From the NCBI GenBank assembly GCA_964445645.1, contig CAYULH010000022.1:1-51612 (forward strand): 51,612 nucleotides of DNA, in the 5' to 3' direction. Position numbers and translations under genes: made by a program. Positions 34,378 to 41,475 of the stretch are shown here, in pieces. Numbering within the stretch: position 1 is the first letter of the stretch; every line of letters begins with the position of its first letter. Source of the stretch: Aureispira sp964445645. GTDB lineage: Bacteria; Bacteroidota; Bacteroidia; Chitinophagales; Saprospiraceae. Below the pieces are notes generated by a model. It saw nothing but the letters and a program-made list of their open reading frames with translations. It did no database searches and was not told where the DNA came from.

Positions 34378-35217
34378 TTATCCTTCTACGCTAGTAGACT
34401 CACCAGCTTTTGCATCGATCAAAAGATCCATCAAATCCAAAGAAGCAGCTTCCATAGAGTTGATTAGACTATCTACTTTTGCAGTAATATAGTTGTAGAA
34501 AATTTGTAGGATAATTGCTGTAATCAAACCAAATACTGTAGTCAAAAGAGCTACCTTGATACCTCCTGCTACCATAGATGGCTGAATATCACCTGCCGCC
34601 TCAATAGAAGAGAAGGCATCAATCATACCCAATACAGTACCCATAAACCCTAACATAGGAGCCAAGGCAATAAATAGAGCCAACCAAACTAATCCTTTTT
34701 CTAACAAGCCAGCTTGAATGCTTCCGTTGGCAACAATAGCTTTTTCGACTTCGGCCAATGAACCGTCAGCGCGTTTCAAACCTTCACCCAAAACCTCTGC
34801 AGTTGGGCCAGGAGTAGCTTTACATATATTTTGTGCGCCAGCATAATCACCTCTTGCAATAGCTCCTTCTAAGTCACTAACCAATTTATTGGTATTAACA
34901 GTAGCCAAACTCAAAGTAATAATACGCTCAATAGCAATAGCTAGTCCCAAAATCAAACAAACCAATACAATTGACATGAATAACCAACCACCATCAATGA
35001 AGTTCTTTTTAACAACTTGGTGGAAAGACTGCTCTACCTTAGGCTCACTAACAGCTGGTACTTCTTCTACTGGTTCCTCTTCAGGAGTTTCTTCAACAGG
35101 TTGCTCTGTGGTAGCAGAATCTTCGCTGGGATCAGCAGGACCGTCTTGAGCCAAAAGTGTATTGTAGGTAAATACACTTATTAAAAGTGCGAGAAATAAA
35201 ACGAAAACCTTTTTCAT
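34378..35217 (-). CDS. MotA/TolQ/ExbB proton channel family protein
   Basis: 279 residues with a cleavable-looking signal segment (VFVLFLALLISVFTYNTLLA), an acidic Pro-rich periplasmic linker (EEPVEEVPAVSEPK) and the ExbB core: first helix WLFMSIVLVCLILGLAIAIE, then the conserved region from LVWLALFIALAPMLGFMGTV through GLITAIILQIFYNY. With the ExbD proteins it forms the proton-driven motor that powers TonB. An N-terminal extension of this kind is common for ExbB in this phylum. First gene of a five-gene operon. Confidence 0.95.
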   Translation of the reverse strand: MKKVFVLFLALLISVFTYNTLLAQDGPADPSEDSATTEQPVEETPEEEPVEEVPAVSEPKVEQSFHQVVKKNFIDGGWLFMSIVLVCLILGLAIAIERIITLSLATVNTNKLVSDLEGAIARGDYAGAQNICKATPGPTAEVLGEGLKRADGSLAEVEKAIVANGSIQAGLLEKGLVWLALFIALAPMLGFMGTVLGMIDAFSSIEAAGDIQPSMVAGGIKVALLTTVFGLITAIILQIFYNYITAKVDSLINSMEAASLDLMDLLIDAKAGESTSVEG

Positions 35218-35248
35218 AACGTAAAGATGGTTTGCGAAAGTTTTTAAA

Positions 35249-35277
35249 CAAAAATAAGATTAGTTAATAGGTACAAT
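35249..35277 (-). promoter_or_regulatory. Candidate promoter of the ExbB/ExbD operon
   Basis: Minus-strand TATTTTTG (35249-35256) matches TAnnTTTG; ATTG (35274-35277) stands 17 bp upstream in place of TTTG, a short and imperfect spacing. The start would be some 25 nt before exbB. Confidence 0.35.
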
Positions 35278-35400
35278 ATAGTACTTAGCAGCCTTGGTGA
35301 AGGGCTGTTAAAGACATTGTGAAAACTACTTTTGTAAAGAAGATTGGACTAAATTGGTTAGATTATAGTAAAAACAACTTCATTTGCAGTAGCCAAAATA

Positions 35401-35490
35401 TGGCGGAGAGAGCGGGATTCGAACCCGCGGTACCCGCAAAGGCACACACGCTTTCCAGGCGTGCCCGATCAACCACTCTGGCACCTCTCC
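35401..35490 (-). tRNA. tRNA-Ser (anticodon GGA)
   Basis: Reads 5'-GGAGAGGTGCCAGAGTGGTT at 35490 and forms a complete class II cloverleaf: 7-bp acceptor stem, anticodon loop CTGGAAA (anticodon GGA), a long variable arm typical of serine tRNA, T-loop GTTCGAATC and an encoded 3' CCA (35401-35403). It decodes UCC and UCU. It is 183 bp beyond exbB on the same strand but is probably transcribed independently. Confidence 0.97.
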
Positions 35491-36229
35491 CTGAATTTTG
35501 TACCTGTCAACAGTATCGTTAATCATTAACAGGATGCACAAAAATTGTAAATAAATAGGACAATACAAAATTTTCATCGGCTAATGTCCTATTATTTTTA
35601 AACCTACTATCATTTACTTCTTTGAAGCTTGAGAAAGCTTTTTTGAGGCAAAATTTAATAGATAATAATATGGAGGGTTTAGATTAAACAACAAATTTAA
35701 AGTTATAATAACTATATTTTATAGTTTTATAAAAATCCAGTCCTAATTGTGTAACCACCTTGAAGAAAATGAAGTTGTTCTTGCTGCATATTTGTTGGGG
35801 TAAATACGCAGCAACTGTTATGATAGATGTAGCAGTTGTTAGTTTTGGTGGGCTGCCCCCCAAAAAAATTTAGCTATTCTTACTTGAAACCTACTAAACA
35901 ATTGAATGCAAAGCTTTTAAGATTTTTTTTCACAAAAAAAAATCAAGCATTAACTCCTAACTAGAGTCCAATGCCTACTTTTCTAAATCAGTGGCAACTT
36001 ATTCTGCCATGACTCCATCATCCACAAAAAAGTTGCCTGTACACTGCTTATCCAATCGTTTTAAGAATATAAGTGGTCTTAGAACAGTGGTATAACTTGC
36101 ACGCACTGGCCTTTTGTTGTAATTTTAGAAAGGAAGTTTTGTACCTTAACAGTATTTGTTATACTCAACTCAAACTAGTTACGATATACACTATTCTCAC
36201 GTCATTAGACATTATCACAAAACATAAAA
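35491..36229. other. 739-bp AT-rich region without recognisable genes
   Basis: No reading frame with coding character. The one structure I see is a hairpin (TTTTGGTGGG at 35843-35852, loop CTG, CCCCCCAAAA at 35856-35865, one mismatch) with a T-run on the minus strand and an A-run on the plus strand, so it may terminate a minus-strand RNA. No TTTG-N19-TAnnTTTG match was found for the following gene. Whether a small RNA is encoded cannot be judged from the sequence alone. Confidence 0.3.
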
Positions 36230-36922
36230 ATGAAATTAATTGATTCTTTAGGCTTTTTTATTTTTGGAGCTTTAGTAGGTGCTTTTTTGTATGCCAATTA
36301 TTTTGGTGGGATGCGTACCCCCAAAGACCCTATGCCTGACATCAATCAACAGATTTTGATGGAACGTGTCAAAAAGGTTGCAAAATTAATTACCATAGAA
36401 GGTGAGTTCTCCAACATTCATCAATACAATGATTCTTACTGGTCGGATGTATCTTTTCTGAGAAAAAAAGCCCTCATCAAAGTCAAGGCTCGTGTCTCTA
36501 TGGGCTATGATCTCAAAAAGGCCAAGTTTGAGGTTGATCCCGAAAATAAAGTACTAAAAGTGAGAGACTTACCTTCGCCAGAGGTATTATCTATAGATCA
36601 TGATTTGCAATATTATGATATTCAAGAAGGCATGTTTAATAGCTTTAGTGAGGCCGAATTGACCAGCATTGGGGCCGTGGCCAAGCGCAAGCTCCAACAA
36701 GAAGCAATGAACGGCCCATTGATGGAACAGGCCAAGGAAGAGGGCTTGGAAAGCCTAGAAATAATCAAATTATTGGTAGAGCAAGCTGGTTGGAGATTTG
36801 AGGTCGAAAACAATGTCATTGAGCCCTCTCCCCTTCCCAAAGTAGACCCTTTTTCGATGCCTATTGAGTCGGTTTATGTCAAGGGCAACAGCTACCCAAA
36901 TCTTGATTCTATCAAGAATTAA
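36230..36922 (+). CDS. DUF4230 family membrane-anchored protein
   Basis: 230 residues. A hydrophobic N-terminal helix (SLGFFIFGALVGAFLYANYF) is followed by a soluble domain with the pattern of DUF4230 (VKKVAKLITIEGEFSNIHQY, then KALIKVKARVSMGYDLKKAK, VEVDPENKVLKVRDLPSPEVL-type strands, and the C-terminal helix KLLVEQAGWRFEVE). The family is of unknown function, found in many bacteria as a tail-anchored or N-anchored periplasmic protein. The HAD gene follows at 165 bp, with its own promoter. Confidence 0.85.
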   Translation: MKLIDSLGFFIFGALVGAFLYANYFGGMRTPKDPMPDINQQILMERVKKVAKLITIEGEFSNIHQYNDSYWSDVSFLRKKALIKVKARVSMGYDLKKAKFEVDPENKVLKVRDLPSPEVLSIDHDLQYYDIQEGMFNSFSEAELTSIGAVAKRKLQQEAMNGPLMEQAKEEGLESLEIIKLLVEQAGWRFEVENNVIEPSPLPKVDPFSMPIESVYVKGNSYPNLDSIKN

Positions 36923-36953
36923 TTTTATAAGGCGGTTTTTCTGCTTACTTTTG
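36923..36953 (+). promoter_or_regulatory. Promoter of the HAD phosphatase gene
   Basis: TACTTTTG (36946-36953) is an exact TAnnTTTG; TTTT (36923-36926) lies 19 bp upstream. It starts immediately after the DUF4230 stop codon, giving a leader of about 125 nt. Confidence 0.55.
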
Positions 36954-37086
36954 CAAATAGAAAGGTGATTAAGCATAATGATTTATCCGCTTAGTCCAAC
37001 TAATTGAGCAGCTTGAATTAACCTGTAAAACTAAAAAGTTGCATTAAATAACTTTATGTAGAATTGAATTACCAACAATACAATTT

Positions 37087-37518
37087 ATGAAAAATCAAGA
37101 TCAAGAATTAAAACAACTACAAGATGAACAAGGTAGAACGGCTAGTCCTATCCTGCCTGAAGACATCAAAAATTACCTTATTGATATTGATGGAACCATT
37201 ACAGAGGATGTTCCCAATGAGGAACCAGAACGTATGGTAACTTGTGAGCCATTTCCCGATGCCTTGGCAACACTTAATAAATGGTACAATGAAGGACACC
37301 GAATTTGCTTCTTCACTTCTCGTACAGAAGCGCACCGAGAAGTAACCGAGGCTTGGTTGAACAAACATGGATTTTTGTACCACAGTTTATTGATGGGCAA
37401 GCCTCGTGGTGGCAATTATCACTGGATTGACAACCACATGGTGCGCGCTACTCGTTACAAAGGCAAATTCACGGATTTGGTTTTGAAAGAAAAAACAATT
37501 GAAGTGTTTAAGCAGTAA
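37087..37518 (+). CDS. HAD-superfamily phosphatase
   Basis: 143 residues. HAD motif I is YLIDIDGTITED (nucleophile Asp33, acid/base Asp35), motif II is FFTSRTEAHREVTE (Ser/Thr), and the Lys of motif III is in LMGKPRGGNYHWIDNH, where the following Asp binds Mg2+. The protein is small, with no cap insert, like the nucleotidase/phosphatase members of the superfamily (C0 type). The substrate is unknown. It lies just upstream of rpmH, but rpmH has its own strong promoter. Confidence 0.88.
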   Translation: MKNQDQELKQLQDEQGRTASPILPEDIKNYLIDIDGTITEDVPNEEPERMVTCEPFPDALATLNKWYNEGHRICFFTSRTEAHREVTEAWLNKHGFLYHSLLMGKPRGGNYHWIDNHMVRATRYKGKFTDLVLKEKTIEVFKQ

Positions 37519-37627
37519 AATTGTCCTACTATTTCTAAATACATGGCCACTCCAAGGAATAGTTTTTGACAAGAAGCTTTATTCTTGAGTAACAAACTTC
37601 AAAAAAGCACATTATTTTGTCAAAAAA

Positions 37628-37658
37628 TTTGCTTACCAGAAATTTGTTCCTATCTTTG
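37628..37658 (+). promoter_or_regulatory. Promoter of rpmH
   Basis: TTTG (37628-37631), exactly 19 bp, then TATCTTTG (37651-37658): a perfect match to the Bacteroidota housekeeping consensus, the best in the window. It predicts transcription from about 37665 with a leader of about 40 nt, and it strongly supports the phylum assignment. Confidence 0.9.
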
Positions 37659-37703
37659 TAGCCGCTTTAGAAAACAGACATCAACATAAAATAGAATAAA
37701 ATA

Positions 37704-37862
37704 ATGAAACGTACATTTCAACCATCGAACCGCAAGCGCAAGAACAAACATGGTTTCCGTGAGCGCATGAGCACTAAAAATGGTCGTAAAACTTTGGCAA
37801 GACGCCGCAAAAAAGGCCGCAAACAATTAACTGTTTCTGATGAGAAACGTGGCCTAAAGTAA
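37704..37862 (+). CDS. rpmH: 50S ribosomal protein L34
   Basis: 52 residues: MKRTFQPSNRKRKNKHGFRE then RMSTKNGRKTLARRRKKGRK and the short acidic end QLTVSDEKRGLK. The N-terminal MKRTFQPSNRKR and the GFRERM-x-T-x-NGRK-x-L-x-RRR core are the L34 signature; residues after RKKGRK are a short extension seen in Bacteroidota. A small, basic, Arg/Lys-rich protein of the large subunit. It has its own promoter and terminator, and the usual rnpA/dnaA neighbours are absent. Confidence 0.98.
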   Translation: MKRTFQPSNRKRKNKHGFRERMSTKNGRKTLARRRKKGRKQLTVSDEKRGLK

Positions 37863-37913
37863 GTTTAGTCTATTAAAGCACTCTTTAGAGAGTTTGCTTT
37901 CGATATAGTTTTT

Positions 37914-37951
37914 AAGGTTCGTCTAATTGTAATCAATTAGACGAACTTTTT
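37914..37951 (+). terminator. Terminator of rpmH
   Basis: 13-bp perfect stem (GTTCGTCTAATTG at 37917-37929, complement at 37934-37946, loop TAAT) followed by TTTTT. The convergent lipoprotein gene starts ending at 37995, so it may also work on the other strand. Confidence 0.92.
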
Positions 37952-37994
37952 GTGTTTGGAGTTGAAGGAGCGGGTATTCGGTTGTTTGGAGGTA

Positions 37995-38399
37995 TCACCA
38001 ATCCAATTGAGGGGTTTGCCAATGTACGAGCCACTGTTTGTTGATGCGTTTTAGGGTGATAGGGGTTTCTAGGCTTGCCCCATTGGCATCGCAGCAAGCT
38101 TGGCATACGGCTGTATTTTCTTGCACTTGGCAAGTAATTTTTTTGATTTTTTGAGTTGGCGTGCTTGTACTGAGATTTTGGCGTTCTTCTTCGGGTAATA
38201 AATTATACATATTGTATAATAAATTTACAGTTCCTTGCATTTCGGGAGTACCTAAACGCAAGAGTCGTTCAAAATCATTTTGTTCTAGTGCTTGATAATA
38301 AGCCCTTACCACATTTTGGGGGCGTTTGTAATTGATAGTTTTGGAAGGGCCACATTGACACAAGCCAAGTAGCAACCCTCCTAAAAGAAGAAGGCGCAT
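37995..38399 (-). CDS. Small lipoprotein, DUF4878/NTF2-like
   Basis: 134 residues from ATG 38399 (a Met two codons earlier at 38405 is also possible). The N-terminus LLLLGGLLLGLCQCG is a lipoprotein signal with the acceptor Cys in the second or first of the two Cys. The body (VVRAYYQALEQNDFERLLRL, then TLKRINKQWLVHW) has the fold pattern of NTF2-like/DUF4878 periplasmic lipoproteins, which often bind small ligands. A cluster of cysteines (TCQVQENTAVCQACCDANG) is unusual and may form disulphides. It is 51 bp downstream of the NlpC/P60 gene on the same strand and may share its transcript. Confidence 0.75.
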   Translation of the reverse strand: MRLLLLGGLLLGLCQCGPSKTINYKRPQNVVRAYYQALEQNDFERLLRLGTPEMQGTVNLLYNMYNLLPEEERQNLSTSTPTQKIKKITCQVQENTAVCQACCDANGASLETPITLKRINKQWLVHWQTPQLDW

Positions 38400-38449
38400 G
38401 GGCACTTTTTTAGGAGCGAACGTAATTTAAAAACCAAAATAATAGATTA

Positions 38450-39058
38450 TTATACTACACGGCGGGCTTTGATGTAATTGCGTGTCCAGTAATTCATATT
38501 CAAGGTAGTTTCCATGATACCTCGGCTACTAGATGCATGTATAAAACGCACATCATTGGGGTTGCTGCTATCGGTAACAATGCCGACATGATTGATACGG
38601 CCGGGGGTTCCTGTAGCAAAAAACACCAAATCCCCAGGTTGCAATTCTGCTTTTCGGATAGGTGTGCCAACCGTGGCCTGATCTCTAGAAACACGTGGCA
38701 ATTTCACACCAATAGCATTAAAACTAGTCTGTGTAAACCCTGAACAATCCATTCCACTATGAGAAACACCCCCTGTTCTGTAAGGCACTCCATAATAAGA
38801 ACGGGCAGTTTGAAGCAAAGCATCAATTTGGATTTGGCGAGCACGGGCAGATGAACTTGTTCCACCACCAATTACATCAATCGTATCACCAATAACAGGA
38901 TTGGGGTTGGGCTGTGGTTGTGGTTGGCTACTTGATCCACGCTTAGATAATTGGTCTATAAACACTGCAAATTCTTTTTCGTAGCGACGCAAATCTACTA
39001 CTGCACTAATTTTTTTGCCCTGATTGTCATAAATATATTGAATACCTCTCAAACGCAT
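38450..39058 (-). CDS. NlpC/P60-family cysteine peptidase with antitoxin-like N-terminus
   Basis: 202 residues. The C-terminal half (about 92-202) is an NlpC/P60 papain-like domain that cleaves peptide bonds in peptidoglycan stem peptides: Cys in SGMDCSGFTQ, the spacing motif LQPGDLVFFA, His in RINHVGIVTD and a third polar site at HASSS. The N-terminus (MRLRGIQYIYDNQGKKISAV, then DLRRYEKEFAVFIDQL) is not a signal peptide; it looks like the YefM/Phd-type antitoxin beta-strand (xDxxGxKxAVVLxLxxYE). The linker is Gln/Pro/Asn-rich (SSQPQPQPNPNP). Without a signal peptide the enzyme would stay in the cytoplasm unless exported another way, which is odd for a cell-wall hydrolase. The antitoxin resemblance is inference. 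Confidence 0.8.
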   Translation of the reverse strand: MRLRGIQYIYDNQGKKISAVVDLRRYEKEFAVFIDQLSKRGSSSQPQPQPNPNPVIGDTIDVIGGGTSSSARARQIQIDALLQTARSYYGVPYRTGGVSHSGMDCSGFTQTSFNAIGVKLPRVSRDQATVGTPIRKAELQPGDLVFFATGTPGRINHVGIVTDSSNPNDVRFIHASSSRGIMETTLNMNYWTRNYIKARRVV

Positions 39059-39451
39059 GGTCTATATTGTTTTTTTGATAATTAAATTCCAACAAGGTAA
39101 CATTACTGGAAAAGAGTTTAGTCTAATAAAATAATCTATTGCCTCAATAGACATTCTTGTGCATAATTTATACTGCTCAATTCCTATCCAAAGTACATTC
39201 TTTTTGGCAAAAAAAAGAATTTACGCTTGCTTGGACTTCGTTCAATATTTAGAAGTTGTTTAAATTAAGCAACAGTATAAAAGCTAGACTCTCTTATTTT
39301 TTATTATTTTAACCTTTATTACAATAGATTCAAGACAAGTCACTCCTATGATACTTGAGTTATTGCCTAAACAATTGGAGATTATTGTTACTTAACAAAA
39401 GTAAGGTAATTTGTCATATTTATCCCATTCTTAGCAGACACTATTTATTAT
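39059..39451. other. Divergent intergenic region between the NlpC/P60 gene and yicC
   Basis: AT-rich with no recognisable gene, terminator or exact promoter match on either strand. It must hold the promoters of the two divergent genes, but I cannot place them. Confidence 0.3.
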
Positions 39452-40324
39452 ATGTTATATTCTATGACGGGTTATGGTCGAGCCGAACAAAACACTGACC
39501 AACAACGAATAGCGGTTGAAATTAGAAGTATTAATAGCAAAAGTCTTGACTTGCGTATTCGTTTGGCCTCTGCTTATCAGAGCAAGGAAATTGAGTTGCG
39601 AAAAAGGCTTGGCAATGCCTTGCTCCGTGGCAAAATTGATGTGACCATTACCATAGAGGATAGCCAAAAGAACGACCATGCTATCAATAGAGAGGCGTTT
39701 GATAATTATTACAAAGGATTATTGGAAATTGCCACTTTTCACAACTTGGAAAAGAATGACCTCCTCAATACAGTGATGCGTCTGCCGGGGGTGGTGGTTC
39801 CGAATACAGATACCATTGAAGAAGAAACTTGGAATCAGCTCCTAACATTGGTAGATCAAGCTGTTGATGCCTTGCAAAGTTTTAGACAACAAGAGGGGGC
39901 AGCCACCCACCAAGATATTGTTGCACATATCCAACAAATTGAGGAATCCTTGAGCCAAGTAAACCCCAAAGAGCAAGAGCGGATTGATAAAATAAAAACG
40001 CGCCTGCTCAGTAGCTTAGAAGATTTGCAACTCAAGGGCAAGGTGGATGAAAATCGTTTGGAGCAAGAAATGATCTATTATTTGGATAAGTTTGATTTGA
40101 ATGAAGAAAAAATGCGCTTGGAACAACACTGTCATTATTTTAGAGAGGAGCTGCACAAAGATACCCCAACCAAAGGCAAAAAACTAGGTTTTATTCTTCA
40201 AGAAATGGGTCGAGAAATTAACACCCTCGGCTCCAAGGCCAATTCTGCAAGCATACAACGACTAGTCATTCAAATGAAAAATCACGCTGATAAAATCAAG
40301 GAACAATTGGCTAATATTTTATAG
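39452..40324 (+). CDS. YicC-family protein (endoribonuclease YicC-like)
   Basis: 290 residues. The N-terminus MLYSMTGYGRAEQN, the segment VEIRSINSKSLDLRIRL and the C-terminal LGFILQEMGREINTLGSKAN are the YicC/YloC family hallmark. The family acts on small RNAs and RNA ends in E. coli; the exact role in this organism is unknown. The central part is a long helical region (DKIKTRLLSSLEDLQLKGKV). The potassium-channel gene follows 59 bp downstream on the same strand. Confidence 0.9.
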   Translation: MLYSMTGYGRAEQNTDQQRIAVEIRSINSKSLDLRIRLASAYQSKEIELRKRLGNALLRGKIDVTITIEDSQKNDHAINREAFDNYYKGLLEIATFHNLEKNDLLNTVMRLPGVVVPNTDTIEEETWNQLLTLVDQAVDALQSFRQQEGAATHQDIVAHIQQIEESLSQVNPKEQERIDKIKTRLLSSLEDLQLKGKVDENRLEQEMIYYLDKFDLNEEKMRLEQHCHYFREELHKDTPTKGKKLGFILQEMGREINTLGSKANSASIQRLVIQMKNHADKIKEQLANIL

Positions 40325-40383
40325 TAGAATTGTTCCCTCTGCATAATTTTTTTATCCCAATTTCTGAAGTCTTAGTTTAGCTT

Positions 40384-41211
40384 ATGCAAGAAGAATATGC
40401 ACCTTGGAGACATCGCTTACACGAAATTATATTTGAAGCAGATACTAAGCTCGGTAAAGCCTTTGATGTGACCTTACTGATACTGATTGTTATCAGTATT
40501 TTATTGGTAATGCTGGAGAGTATAGAGGACTATCAAGCAGTGTATGGGCTCTGGTTTGATCGTCTGGAGTGGGTTATTACTATTTTTTTTACGATAGAAT
40601 ATATTCTACGATTAATCTGTGTGTACAAACCTAGCCGCTATGCCTTTAGTTTTTTTGGAATTATAGATTTGGTTTCGGTACTGCCCAGTTACTTGGAGTT
40701 GATGTTTGGAATGACCAGTTATTTTATAGCTGTTCGGGCCATGCGTCTGGTTAGGGTATTTAGAATTTTTAAACTGGCTAAGTTCCTAAACGAGAGCAAT
40801 AGTTTAATGGCGGCACTAAAAGCGAGTCAGGCCAAAATTACTGTTTTTCTAACTTTTGTAATCATGATGGTCATTGTGATTGGCTCGGTCATGTATTTTG
40901 TAGAAGGAGGGCAAGATTCGGGTTTTACCAGTATACCACGCAGTATTTATTGGGCTATTGTGACATTAACTACGGTGGGGTATGGTGATATAGCCCCCAC
41001 GACAGCACTAGGACAATTTCTGGCTGCTATTGTTATGATTTTGGGATATGGTGTACTAGCCGTCCCCACAGGGATAGTTTCGGCCGAAATTGCCCAACAA
41101 CCCTCAAACAATCGCATTTCTACGCAAGCCTGCAAAGCTTGTCTAAAAGAGGGACACGATAAAGATGCTTTATATTGTAAATATTGTGGTTCATTACTCA
41201 ACCCTTTATAG
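40384..41211 (+). CDS. Voltage-gated potassium channel with C-terminal zinc ribbon
   Basis: 275 residues with six membrane segments (S1 about 29-46, S5-pore-S6 about 150-240). The S4-like helix holds regularly spaced Arg (RAMRLVRVFRIFKL, 118-131), and the selectivity filter is TLTTVGYGD (194-202), so it conducts K+. After S6 comes a four-Cys zinc ribbon (ACKACLKEGHDKDALYCKYC; Cys250, 253, 265, 268). Such a short tail domain after a Kv-type channel, in place of a RCK or cyclic-nucleotide domain, is unusual and could link the channel to redox or metal state; this is inference. Confidence 0.93.
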   Translation: MQEEYAPWRHRLHEIIFEADTKLGKAFDVTLLILIVISILLVMLESIEDYQAVYGLWFDRLEWVITIFFTIEYILRLICVYKPSRYAFSFFGIIDLVSVLPSYLELMFGMTSYFIAVRAMRLVRVFRIFKLAKFLNESNSLMAALKASQAKITVFLTFVIMMVIVIGSVMYFVEGGQDSGFTSIPRSIYWAIVTLTTVGYGDIAPTTALGQFLAAIVMILGYGVLAVPTGIVSAEIAQQPSNNRISTQACKACLKEGHDKDALYCKYCGSLLNPL

Positions 41212-41475
41212 GAATTTATCCTACAAATAACAATAATTTTACAAAGTATTTGAACCGTTCCCATGATGAATTCACATTTATTTGTTACTTTTCTACTTCC
41301 GTATCAGATGGAACTACAAACACAAACACTAGTCAAAGATTGGAATGTAATTTTTAGAGGCTAACAAAGACCTAATCAAAGCAAGTTTGACCACTGCCCA
41401 CCTCTAACAAATGGGCATTTACTTGCACAGACCAGCTATTTCAATACTTTGTACTAACTACGCGTTACCCAAATT

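Noticed and set aside
35319..35577. Two ORFs over the tRNA, one reading MAERAGFEPAVPAKAHT on the plus strand, the other GEVPEWLIGHAWKA on the minus strand
   Set aside because: These are the well-known false proteins produced by translating a serine tRNA gene and its antisense. The tRNA explains the sequence.
37704..37862. rpmH as a sign of the chromosome origin
   Set aside because: In many bacteria rpmH adjoins rnpA and dnaA at oriC; here neither is present and no cluster of DnaA boxes was seen.
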